Shown here one piece after another: positions 24,781 to 34,360 of a DNA stretch of 64,000 nt (positions within the stretch are counted from its first letter, which is position 1; each line of letters starts with the position of its first letter). The DNA comes from Streptomyces griseiscabiei (GTDB lineage: Bacteria > Actinomycetota > Actinomycetes > Streptomycetales > Streptomycetaceae), in the NCBI RefSeq assembly GCF_020010925.1, contig NZ_JAGJBZ010000002.1, forward strand, positions 2,604,001 through 2,668,000, in the 5' to 3' direction. The notes under the pieces were generated by a model. The model was not told where the DNA came from. It saw nothing but the letters and a program-made list of their open reading frames with translations, and did no database searches. The translations under genes and the position numbers were made by a program.

Positions 24781-25773
24781 TCAGGGGTGGTTCGGGGTGG
24801 AGGGGGAGGCGGCGCCGCCCGGCAGCGGGGTCCGCGCGGGGCCGCCCGCGAGGACGTCGAGGATGTTGTCGACCGCGAGGTCCACCATGGCGGCCCGGGT
24901 GGCCACGGTGGCCGAGCCGACATGGGGGAGGGCCACTACATTGGGCTCGCCGACCAGGGGCGACAACTCGGTGCCCATCGGCTCGCGTGCGAAGACGTCC
25001 AGGCCGGCGGAGTGGATGGTGCCGTTCCGCAGCGCCTTCAGCAGGGCGTCCTCGTCCACGACACCGCCGCGCGCGGTGTTGACCAGGGTGGCGGTCGGCT
25101 TCATGGCCGCCAGCTCGGCCGCGCCGATGAGGTGACGGGTCGCCGGGGTCAGCGGGACGTTGAGCGAGACCACGTCGGACTCGGCGAGCAGGGTGGGCAG
25201 GTCCACCGGCGTGGAGAGCGCGTCCTCGCGCGCGGACCGGCTGTGGTGCAGCACCCGCATGCCGAAGCCGTGGGCCCGGCGGGCCACCGCCCGCCCGATC
25301 TGGCCGTAGCCGACGACGCCGAGCGTGGCGCCGTACACGTCCAGGCCCAGATGGTCGCCCATGCGGGGCACGTCCCACTGCCCCGCGGTGAGCGAGTCGC
25401 CGGCGGCGCCCAGCAGCCGGCGGGCCATCAGGATCAGGGCGAACGTCAGATCGGCGGTGGTCTCGGCGAGGACGCCGGGGGTGTGGGTGACCACGACACC
25501 CCGCTCGGCGGCGGCCTCCCGGTCCACGGCGTCGAAGCCCATGCTGGCCAGCGCGACGACCTTCAGCGAGGGTCCGGCGGCGTCCAGCAGCGCGGCGTCC
25601 ACCCGGTCGTTGCCCAGACAGAGGATGCCGCTCGCCCCGGGGGCGAGGGCGCGCAGCTCGGCCGGTTCGGGTTTCCCGGTGCCGTCCCAGCGCACCGCCT
25701 CCACCCGGCCGGTCAGCCGGTCCAGGCCGCCGCCGGGGAGGGCGGGCCGGGTGATGAGCACTCGCTGCGCCAT
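24781..25773 (-). CDS. D-2-hydroxyacid dehydrogenase (2-ketogluconate/glyoxylate reductase type)
   Basis: The 330-residue enzyme has the NAD(P)-binding motif GVVGYGQIGRAVARRA and the three active-site elements in order: Arg in NTARGGVVDE, Glu in DVFAREPMG and His in LPHVGSAT. This is the GyaR/GhrB class that reduces glyoxylate, hydroxypyruvate or 2-ketogluconate. It is the first gene of the leftward operon, with GGGAG six bases before its ATG. TTTCC/GGAAA repeats at 25787-25828 separate it from the divergent IclR gene. With the idnD/idnO-like genes, 2-ketogluconate reduction is the favoured role. Confidence 0.85.
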   Translation of the reverse strand: MAQRVLITRPALPGGGLDRLTGRVEAVRWDGTGKPEPAELRALAPGASGILCLGNDRVDAALLDAAGPSLKVVALASMGFDAVDREAAAERGVVVTHTPGVLAETTADLTFALILMARRLLGAAGDSLTAGQWDVPRMGDHLGLDVYGATLGVVGYGQIGRAVARRAHGFGMRVLHHSRSAREDALSTPVDLPTLLAESDVVSLNVPLTPATRHLIGAAELAAMKPTATLVNTARGGVVDEDALLKALRNGTIHSAGLDVFAREPMGTELSPLVGEPNVVALPHVGSATVATRAAMVDLAVDNILDVLAGGPARTPLPGGAASPSTPNHP

Positions 25774-25786
25774 ACACGCTCCCTAA

Positions 25787-25828
25787 TTTTCCCATTGAAT
25801 GGAAAGATTGTCTGCTCAATGGAAAACA
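25787..25828. promoter_or_regulatory. Probable IclR operator sites
   Basis: TTTTCCCATTGAATGGAAAG (25787-25806) is a near-palindrome. ATGGAAA recurs at 25819-25825 with the flanks CAATGGAAAAC. They overlap the expected promoter of the leftward dehydrogenase operon. Paired TTTCC/GGAAA elements fit IclR-family binding, so the regulator encoded at 25950 is the obvious partner. Confidence 0.6.
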
Positions 25829-25949
25829 TCGTCGGCGTGCCGGGCCTCCGCTGTCAACCACCGGGAGACGTGCCGCGCGCGCCGCCGACCGGCACCGCTG
25901 AGTGGGAGGCCTTTCCGGCCAGTGGTAATTCCAGTGGTAACTTGCCGCT

Positions 25950-26717
25950 GTGACTGGGAGCGAAGTACCGGCGGACGTGGTCGGACGGGCGATCCGGCTG
26001 CTCGTTCTGGTGGGCGAGCGCCCGCTCGGCATCACCCTGTCCGAACTGGCCCGCGCCAGCGGTGTGCCCGTCAGCACGGCCCACCGGCTGGTCAACTCCC
26101 TGTGCCGCGAGGGCCTGGTGGAGTTCGAGTCCGACGGCAAGCGCTACAAACCGGGCCTCAGGCTCTTCCAGCTCGGCCAGCAGGCGGGCCAGGTGTACGG
26201 ATTCGCCGGCACCGCCCTGCCCGTGATGCAGCGCGTCACCCGGCAGACCGAGGAAGCCACCCTGATGTCCGTCCTCGACGGCACCCGGCATCTGTATGTG
26301 CACTACGTGGACGGTCCGCTCCCGGTCGGCGTCCGCAGCGACCCCGGACGGCACGGCCCGCTGCACTGCACCTCGATGGGCAAGGTCCTGATGGCCTTCG
26401 CCCCCGACGACGTACGCGCCGACCTCCTGGACCGCGTCGAGCTGACCCCGCACGGCCCCAACAGCGTCACCGACCGCGACATCCTGCGCGCCCAGGTCGC
26501 CCGCGCCGCCGAACTGGGGTACGCCACCGCCGACGAGGAGCACCACGCCGGGCTGCGCGCCGTCGCCGTCCCGATCCTGCGGCCCGACGGCACCGTCTTC
26601 GCCGCCCTGTCCACCGCCGCGCCCGCCTTCCGCCGCAGCCTGGACGACCTCGTCGCCATGGTCCCGCTGCTGCGGTCGGCGGCCGACGAACTGGGCGTGA
26701 GGCTCCCGGCCCGTTGA
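25950..26717 (+). CDS. IclR-family transcriptional regulator
   Basis: The 255-residue protein has an N-terminal winged helix-turn-helix (GITLSELARASGVPVSTAHRLVNSLCREGLVEF, residues about 25-60) and a C-terminal effector domain with GRHGPLHCTSMGKVLMA and DEEHHAGLRAVAVPI. It is divergent from the idonate-type dehydrogenase operon and probably controls it and itself. The GTG start has no Shine-Dalgarno, but TAACTT lies seven bases upstream as a -10 element, so a leaderless mRNA is likely. Twelve-base direct repeats CCAGTGGTAAYT at 25919-25942 lie over this promoter. Confidence 0.87.
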   Translation: MTGSEVPADVVGRAIRLLVLVGERPLGITLSELARASGVPVSTAHRLVNSLCREGLVEFESDGKRYKPGLRLFQLGQQAGQVYGFAGTALPVMQRVTRQTEEATLMSVLDGTRHLYVHYVDGPLPVGVRSDPGRHGPLHCTSMGKVLMAFAPDDVRADLLDRVELTPHGPNSVTDRDILRAQVARAAELGYATADEEHHAGLRAVAVPILRPDGTVFAALSTAAPAFRRSLDDLVAMVPLLRSAADELGVRLPAR

Positions 26718-26787
26718 CCCCGATGCCCTCCTGCGGTGAACTGCCCCGCGACGGCGGCGACTTCACGGCTGGGAGGGCTCGGCGGAC

Positions 26788-27633
26788 ATGGAAAACCCGG
26801 ACGGCAGGCACAACGGCAGGCACAACGGAAGGCCCACAGGACAGCTCGACGGGAAGACCGCGCTGGTCACCGGGGCAGGTACCGGCATCGGCCGGGAGAC
26901 GGCGCTGATGCTCGCCGAGGCGGGCGCGACCGTGGTCCTCGTGGGACGCCGGCGGCATGTCCTCGACGAGGTCGCCGCCGTCGTCGAGGGCGCCGGGGGC
27001 ACGGCGCTCACCCACCCCGCCCATGTCGAGAACGCCGACGACGTACGGGAGTTGGTCGACCGGACCCGGGAGACCGCCGGGCCCGTCGACATCCTGGTCA
27101 ACAACGCGGGCGGCGCGAGCAAGGCCGTCGACGTCCGCTGGACCGGCGAGGAGGAGTGGAACGCCGTCCTGGGCGTCAACCTCACCGCCGTCTATCTGCT
27201 CACCCGGGCCGTCCTCCCGGACATGCTGGCGCGCGGCGGCGGCTCGATCGTCACGATCTCCTCACTGGCCGCGTTACGGCCCACCCTCCTCGGCGGCGCG
27301 CCCTACGGCGCGGCCAAGGCGGGCGTACGGAACTTCATGACCTATCTGCACAACACCTTCCGCAACGACCTGATCCGCGCCACCTGCATCCTCCCCGGCG
27401 AGGTCAACACCCCGGTCCTGGACGGCCGCGCCGTCCCGCCGGGCGAGGAGCAGCGGGCGGCCATGGTGCAGCCGCAGGACGTGGCACGGGCCGTACTGCT
27501 GTGCGCCACGCTGCCGCCGCGCACGGTCGTCGAGGAGCTGGTCATCGCCCCCACCCGGCTGCGGGACACCTCCGCCGACGTCGAGGCGAGCCGCTGGATC
27601 GGCGCCCCGGAGGAGGTCCGCCCGGCGGGCTGA
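26788..27633 (+). CDS. Short-chain dehydrogenase/reductase
   Basis: The 281-residue classical SDR has ALVTGAGTGIGRETALML, NNAGGASKAVDVRW, the catalytic Ser in VTISSLAALRP and YGAAKAGVR (Tyr-x3-Lys). The first 20 residues contain a duplicated GRHN unit before the fold begins, so an internal start is possible, though none has a better ribosome-binding site than GGGAGG about 11 bases before this ATG. It follows the IclR gene by 70 bp and may be part of the same sugar-acid locus. The substrate cannot be predicted. Confidence 0.82.
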   Translation: MENPDGRHNGRHNGRPTGQLDGKTALVTGAGTGIGRETALMLAEAGATVVLVGRRRHVLDEVAAVVEGAGGTALTHPAHVENADDVRELVDRTRETAGPVDILVNNAGGASKAVDVRWTGEEEWNAVLGVNLTAVYLLTRAVLPDMLARGGGSIVTISSLAALRPTLLGGAPYGAAKAGVRNFMTYLHNTFRNDLIRATCILPGEVNTPVLDGRAVPPGEEQRAAMVQPQDVARAVLLCATLPPRTVVEELVIAPTRLRDTSADVEASRWIGAPEEVRPAG

Positions 27634-27671
27634 GCGGCCGGGCACACGGAAACGTCCGGGCACACGGAAAA

Positions 27672-27706
27672 CGTCCGGGCCGGCCCACGAAGGGCCGACC
27701 CGGACG
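27672..27706. terminator. Bidirectional terminator hairpin between the SDR and katG
   Basis: CGTCCGGG-C-CGGCCC pairs with GGGCCG-A-CCCGGACG: 15 positions with one C-A mismatch and an ACGAA loop. It sits between two convergent genes, 39 bases past the SDR stop and 21 bases past the katG stop, and should end both transcripts. Confidence 0.75.
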
Positions 27707-27726
27707 CTCTGTGCGGGTGGTGCGGA

Positions 27727-29991
<2,265 letters not shown>

Positions 29992-30435
29992 CTACGGTGC
30001 TGGACTGCTGGCTGTGGAACATGCGGGGCACAGGCCCCAGTAGATGACCTCGGCCTCGTCGATCGCGAAGCCGCGGTCGTCGGAGGCGGTCAGACACGGG
30101 GCGTGCCCGACCGCGCAGTCGACGTCGACCACGACACCGCACGAGCGGCACACGAGGTGGTGGTGGTTGTCCCCGACACGGCCCTCGTACAGGGCGGGGC
30201 TGCCGGGTGGTTCGAGGCGGCGCACGAGCCCCGCGCCGGTGAGCGCGTTGAGTGCTTCGTACACGGCCTGGAGCGATATGTGGCCCACACGGTCGCGGAC
30301 CCCGGTGGCGATCGCCTCGACGCCGAGATGGTCGCCGTCCCGGACGGTCTCCAGCAGCGCCACGCGCGCGGCCGTCACCCGCAGGCCGGCACCGCGCAGC
30401 TCCTCGGCGGTGTTCGGAGGCTGGGATGCGGTCAT
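29992..30435 (-). CDS. furA: Fur-family peroxide-responsive repressor (FurA/FurS type)
   Basis: The 147-residue protein has the winged helix GLRVTAARVALLETVRDGDHLGVEAIA, HISLQAVYEALNALTGAGLV and the metal-site segment DNHHHLVCRSCGVVVDVDC, plus a second CPAC near the C-terminus, giving two CxxC zinc pairs. Such FurA proteins sense peroxide or redox state and repress the adjacent catalase-peroxidase. The ATG at 30435 is preferred; an upstream TTG gives an unlikely extension. An A/T-rich box at 30461-30474 lies just upstream. Confidence 0.9.
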   Translation of the reverse strand: MTASQPPNTAEELRGAGLRVTAARVALLETVRDGDHLGVEAIATGVRDRVGHISLQAVYEALNALTGAGLVRRLEPPGSPALYEGRVGDNHHHLVCRSCGVVVDVDCAVGHAPCLTASDDRGFAIDEAEVIYWGLCPACSTASSPAP

Positions 30436-30460
30436 GGCGACCAACCTACCCCCCTAAACA

Positions 30461-30474
30461 CGAATAGTTCAAGA
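30461..30474 (-). promoter_or_regulatory. FurA-box-like site upstream of furA-katG
   Basis: On the minus strand TCTTGAACTATTCG lies 26 bases before the furA start. It resembles the actinobacterial furA operator (TCTTGACTnATTC followed by an A-rich stretch) and stands out as A/T-rich. Autoregulation of furA-katG is the expected role. Confidence 0.65.
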
Positions 30475-30612
30475 AAGCGAGCGATCCAAGTTTGCGGTGG
30501 GCCGCCCAGGGCGATCAGATCAGCCCAAGGTGAGCAGCAGGATCGCGATCATGGCGCCTACCAGCCCGGTTGTCCGCCGGAAGTTCACCCGTTCGTGAAC
30601 CTGTCCGCGGTG

Positions 30613-31410
30613 CTACGGCTTGCGCGCCACCCCGCCGAAGCAGTCCACCTCTCCCGGTTCGCCGGCGGCGTCGCCCCGCTCGGGCCGCCATCGGGTCACC
30701 GGGACGAGGCCCGGCGCGATGAACTCCCACCCGTCGAAGAACCGGGTGAGCTGCTCGGGCGAGCGGTTGACACGCGGGTTGTCGCTCGCCGCGTTCCATC
30801 GCTCGGCCGTCGCCCGCATCTCCTCCGGCCGGTACACCTCCGTGCTGTCGGCGAGCACGAGACGGCTGCCGGAGGACAGGGCGTCGAGCAGCCGGGTGAC
30901 GGCGGTGTACGCGCTCTCGCCGGGCAGATGGGCGGTGACGCCGAGCAGCAGCAGGGCGACCGGACGGCCGAGGTCCAGGGTCTCGGCGGCACGGGCGAGG
31001 ACGGTGTCCGGGTCGCGCAGATCGGCGGCGACGAAGGCGGTGGCCCCCTCGGGGGTGCTGGTGAGCAGGGCACTGGCGTGGGCGAGGACGGTCGGGTCGT
31101 GGTCGACGTAGACGACGCGCGCCTCCCGGGCCGAGCGCTGCGCGACCTCGTGGGTGTGGTCCGCGGTGGGCAGCCCGGGTCCGATGTCGAGGAACTGGCG
31201 CAAGCCGGCCTCCTCGGTGAGATGGACGACCGCGCGGCGCAGGAACCGCCGCTGGGCGCGGGCGATGCCGACGATCCGGGGGTTCACGGCACGGATCTCG
31301 TCACCGACCCGCCGGTCGGTCTCGTAGCAGTCCTTGCCGCCCAGCCAGTAGTTCCAGATCCGGGCCGAGTGCGGCACATCGCTGCCGATGACCGGACGGT
31401 CAAGTGGCAT
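30613..31410 (-). CDS. DUF574-type SAM-dependent methyltransferase
   Basis: The 265-residue protein starts PHSARIWNYWLGGKDCYETDR, the signature of the actinobacterial S-adenosyl methyltransferase family PF04672 (DUF574). FLDIGPGLPTADHTHEVAQ and VVYVDHDPTVLAHASALL follow, forming the SAM-binding fold. Streptomyces genomes contain many paralogues of unknown substrate. It is transcribed alone, 177 bp from furA and divergent from the GlxA-type regulator gene. An 18-bp inverted repeat (GTTCAC-6-GTGAAC, 30583-30600) lies just past its stop codon. Confidence 0.85.
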   Translation of the reverse strand: MPLDRPVIGSDVPHSARIWNYWLGGKDCYETDRRVGDEIRAVNPRIVGIARAQRRFLRRAVVHLTEEAGLRQFLDIGPGLPTADHTHEVAQRSAREARVVYVDHDPTVLAHASALLTSTPEGATAFVAADLRDPDTVLARAAETLDLGRPVALLLLGVTAHLPGESAYTAVTRLLDALSSGSRLVLADSTEVYRPEEMRATAERWNAASDNPRVNRSPEQLTRFFDGWEFIAPGLVPVTRWRPERGDAAGEPGEVDCFGGVARKP

Positions 31411-31634
31411 ACCCGCTCCCCGTGTCGACTGCCGCCGCCCCCGGCCCGCCGGCTCCCGCTGTCCCGTGCCCGCCGGCTTCCGGAGCGGCCGTCCAACCTA
31501 GCGGGATCTCCCCGTGCGCGACCGGCGATCGGCCGTCGCCACGACGGCCCACCGTCGAGTTCCGGCCGACCGAACGGCGCCCGGCCCGCGGTGGGCCCGG
31601 CGGCCATGATCCGGGGCCCGCGTAACCTCTCCCT

Positions 31635-32591
31635 GTGCCCGCCTCCCCCCTGCATCGCGTCGCCGTCCTCGTGCTCGACGGGGCGAAGCCGCTCGACGTC
31701 GGGATTCCCGCGCAGGTGTTCACGACCCGCGCGAGCATGCCGTACGAGGTGCGGGTCTGCGGGGCGGCGCCCGGCCTCGTGACCGGCGGCGACGGTCTCG
31801 CGTACAACGTCGCCCACGGCCTGGACGCGCTCGCCTGGGCCGACATCGTCTTCGTCCCCGGCTACCGGTTCCCGGACCGCGACGACCCGCCGCCGGCCGT
31901 CGTCGAGGCGCTGGTCGCCGCCCACGACCGGGGCGCACGGCTCGCGGCCATCTCGACGGGCGCCTTCGCGCTCGCCGCCACCGGCCTGCTCGACGGCAGG
32001 CGCGCCACGACGCACTGGCACTACGCGCGGGCACTCGCCGCGAAGCACCCGCTCGTCCGGGTCGACGAGAACGTGCTCTTCGTCGACGAGGGCAGCGTGC
32101 TCACCTCGGCCGGCGCCGCCTCCGGCCTCGACCTGTGCCTGCACATCCTGCGCGGCGACCTCGGGGTGGCCGCCTCCAACCACGCCGCCCGGCGGCTGGT
32201 CGCCGCCCCCTACCGCAGCGGCGGCCAGGCCCAGTACGTGCCGCGCAGCGTCCCCGAGCCGCTCGGCGAGCGCTTCGCCGACACCCGGGAGTGGGCGCTG
32301 CACCGGCTCGGCGAGCCCCTCACCCTCGATCTGCTGGCGCGGCAGGCGGGCGTCTCGCCGCGCACCTTCTCCCGGCGCTTCGTCGAGGAGACGGGCTACA
32401 CCCCGATGCAGTGGGTGATGCGCGCCCGCATCGACCTGGCCCGCGAGCTGCTCGAACGCTCCGAGCGCGGCGTCGAGCAGATCGCCGCCGACGTCGGCCT
32501 CGGCACGGGCGCCAATCTGCGCCTGCACTTCCAGCACATCCTCGGCACCACCCCGAGCGAGTACCGGCGCACCTTCACCAAGGGCGAGTGA
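31635..32591 (+). CDS. GlxA-type regulator (DJ-1/PfpI-like domain plus AraC helix-turn-helix)
   Basis: The 318-residue protein joins a DJ-1/PfpI-like domain (residues about 8-175) to an AraC DNA-binding domain with two helix-turn-helices (LDLLARQAGVSPRTFSRRF and EQIAADVGLGTGANLRLHF). The usual nucleophile position reads AISTGAF, with Ser where active relatives have Cys, so the domain is probably a sensor only. The GTG has no ribosome-binding site but TAACCT lies seven bases upstream, indicating a leaderless transcript. A GAPDH gene follows 109 bp downstream. Targets unknown. Confidence 0.87.
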   Translation: MPASPLHRVAVLVLDGAKPLDVGIPAQVFTTRASMPYEVRVCGAAPGLVTGGDGLAYNVAHGLDALAWADIVFVPGYRFPDRDDPPPAVVEALVAAHDRGARLAAISTGAFALAATGLLDGRRATTHWHYARALAAKHPLVRVDENVLFVDEGSVLTSAGAASGLDLCLHILRGDLGVAASNHAARRLVAAPYRSGGQAQYVPRSVPEPLGERFADTREWALHRLGEPLTLDLLARQAGVSPRTFSRRFVEETGYTPMQWVMRARIDLARELLERSERGVEQIAADVGLGTGANLRLHFQHILGTTPSEYRRTFTKGE

Positions 32592-32608
32592 CCCACCTCG
32601 CACCGCTT

Positions 32609-32641
32609 GGCGGGATCCTTTTGAACCATGGCGATCCCGCC
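32609..32641. promoter_or_regulatory. Nine-bp inverted repeat between the GlxA gene and gapA
   Basis: GGCGGGATC (32609-32617) and GATCCCGCC (32633-32641) are a perfect inverted repeat around a 15-base A/T-richer loop. It could end the upstream transcript or serve as an operator for the GAPDH gene. Confidence 0.4.
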
Positions 32642-32700
32642 ACTGTCGGCGGCTCCGGGCGCGGGCGAGCCTGGTGGGGAGAAGGGAAGGGACCTCACTC

Positions 32701-33696
32701 ATGACTCGCATCGCCATCAACGGATTCGGCCGCATCGGACGCAATGTGCTCCGCGCCCTGCTGGAGCGCGACAGCGCCCTGGAGGTCGTCGCCGTCAACG
32801 ACCTCACCGAGCCCGCCACGCTCGCCCGGCTGCTGGCCTACGACAGCACGGCCGGCCGGCTCGGACGCCCGGTGACCGTCGACGGGGACACCCTCGTCGT
32901 CGACGGCCGCCGGATCAGGGTGACGGCCGAGCGCGAACCGGCGAACCTGCCGTGGGCCGAACTCGGCGTCGACATCGTCCTGGAGGCCACCGGCCGCTTC
33001 ACCTCGGCGAAGGCCGCCCGCGCCCACCTCGACGCGGGCGCCAAGAAGGTGCTCGTGAGCGCCCCCTCGGACGGCGCGGACGTCACGCTCGCGTTCGGTG
33101 TCAACTCCGACACCTACGACCCGGACGTGCACACGATCGTCTCGAACGCCTCCTGCACCACCAACGCGCTCGCGCCCCTGGCCAAGGTCCTCGACGACCT
33201 CGCCGGTATCGAGCACGGCTTCATGACGACGGTGCACGCCTACACCCAGGAGCAGAACCTCCAGGACGGCCCGCACCGCGACCCCCGGCGCGCCCGCGCC
33301 GCCGGCGTCAACATCGTGCCGACCACGACCGGCGCCGCCAAGGCGATCGGCCTGGTCCTGCCGAACCTCGACGGCAAGCTGTCGGGCGACTCGATCCGCG
33401 TCCCCGTGCCGGTCGGCTCGATCGTGGAGCTGAACACGACCGTCGCCCGCGACGTCACCCTTGACGACGTGCTGGCGGCGTACCGCACCGCGGCCGAGGG
33501 TCCGCTCGCCGGTGTCCTGGAGTACTCGGACGACCCGCTGGTGTCGGCCGACATCGTCGGCAACCCCGCCTCGTCGATCTTCGACTCCGCCCTCACCCGC
33601 GTCGACGGCCGCCACGTCAAGGTCGTCGCCTGGTACGACAACGAGTGGGGCTTCTCGAACCGCGTGATCGACACGCTGCAGCTGCTCGCCGGCTGA
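32701..33696 (+). CDS. gap: Glyceraldehyde-3-phosphate dehydrogenase
   Basis: The 331-residue enzyme has the NAD fold start IAINGFGRIGRNVLRAL, the active-site motif SNASCTTNALAPLAKVL (catalytic Cys about residue 153), HAYTQEQNLQDG and the C-terminal WYDNEWGFSNRV. It catalyses the glycolytic oxidation of glyceraldehyde 3-phosphate, or the reverse. GAAGGGAAGGGA precedes the ATG. It is a single gene, not next to pgk and tpi, so it may be a second GAPDH with a conditional role. It converges on the lactate-utilisation operon (13-bp gap), whose rhamnose partner pathway makes triose phosphate. Confidence 0.93.
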   Translation: MTRIAINGFGRIGRNVLRALLERDSALEVVAVNDLTEPATLARLLAYDSTAGRLGRPVTVDGDTLVVDGRRIRVTAEREPANLPWAELGVDIVLEATGRFTSAKAARAHLDAGAKKVLVSAPSDGADVTLAFGVNSDTYDPDVHTIVSNASCTTNALAPLAKVLDDLAGIEHGFMTTVHAYTQEQNLQDGPHRDPRRARAAGVNIVPTTTGAAKAIGLVLPNLDGKLSGDSIRVPVPVGSIVELNTTVARDVTLDDVLAAYRTAAEGPLAGVLEYSDDPLVSADIVGNPASSIFDSALTRVDGRHVKVVAWYDNEWGFSNRVIDTLQLLAG

Positions 33697-33709
33697 CAGC
33701 GGACACGAT

Positions 33710-34360
33710 CTAGGGGGTACCGGTCACCAGCACCACTTCCAGGGTGCGCGGGCCGTGTACCCCCTCCACCCGGTCCAGTTCGATGTCACTGGTGGCGGAC
33801 GGGCCGGAGATCCACGTCAACGGGCGTGTCGGGTCGAGGAGTTCGAGGGCCTGGGGGACCGACGACACGACCTGGTCGGGGACGCGTACGACACAGATGT
33901 GATGGTCCGGCACGAGGGTGATCCGGCGGCGCCCCTGGTCGGGGGAGCCGTCGAGGACGAGGGTGCCGGTCTCGGCGATCGCGACGGCGCAGCCGGTGAC
34001 CACGCTGTCCACCGCGTCCAGTTCGTGCGCGGTGCTCTCCGGGCGGTCCGCCACCCGCGTCACGTCCGTCGCCGCCAGCCACGCCTCGGGCAGCCCCGGC
34101 GGCACCAGTACCGTCTTCGAGCCGTGCTCGCCGAGCAGCCCGGCGACGACCCCGGCGAGTCCGTCCGCGTCCGTGCGGTGCACGAGCGCCCGGTAGTCCG
34201 CCAGGTTCTCCGCCAGCAGCTCCACCGTCTTGGCGACGCTCCGCCCGCCGTGCTCACGGAGATACCCCCGGGCAACGGCCTGCTCGTACGGTGTGTCGTC
34301 CCGTCGTACGTCGGCGAGGGCGCGCCGCACCCGGCCCAGGATCAGATCCCTGCTGCTCAC
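33710..34360 (-). CDS. lutC: Lactate utilisation protein LutC (LUD domain)
   Basis: The 216-residue protein has the LUD-domain pattern: VTGCAVAIAETGTLVLDGSP, ITLVPDHHICVVRVPDQVV and WISGPSATSDIELDRVEGVHG. LutABC oxidises L-lactate to pyruvate. The GTG start overlaps the lutB stop by four bases (GTGA), and AAGGAGG lies upstream inside lutB. It is the last gene of the leftward lutA-lutB-lutC set. Confidence 0.9.
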   Translation of the reverse strand: MSSRDLILGRVRRALADVRRDDTPYEQAVARGYLREHGGRSVAKTVELLAENLADYRALVHRTDADGLAGVVAGLLGEHGSKTVLVPPGLPEAWLAATDVTRVADRPESTAHELDAVDSVVTGCAVAIAETGTLVLDGSPDQGRRRITLVPDHHICVVRVPDQVVSSVPQALELLDPTRPLTWISGPSATSDIELDRVEGVHGPRTLEVVLVTGTP

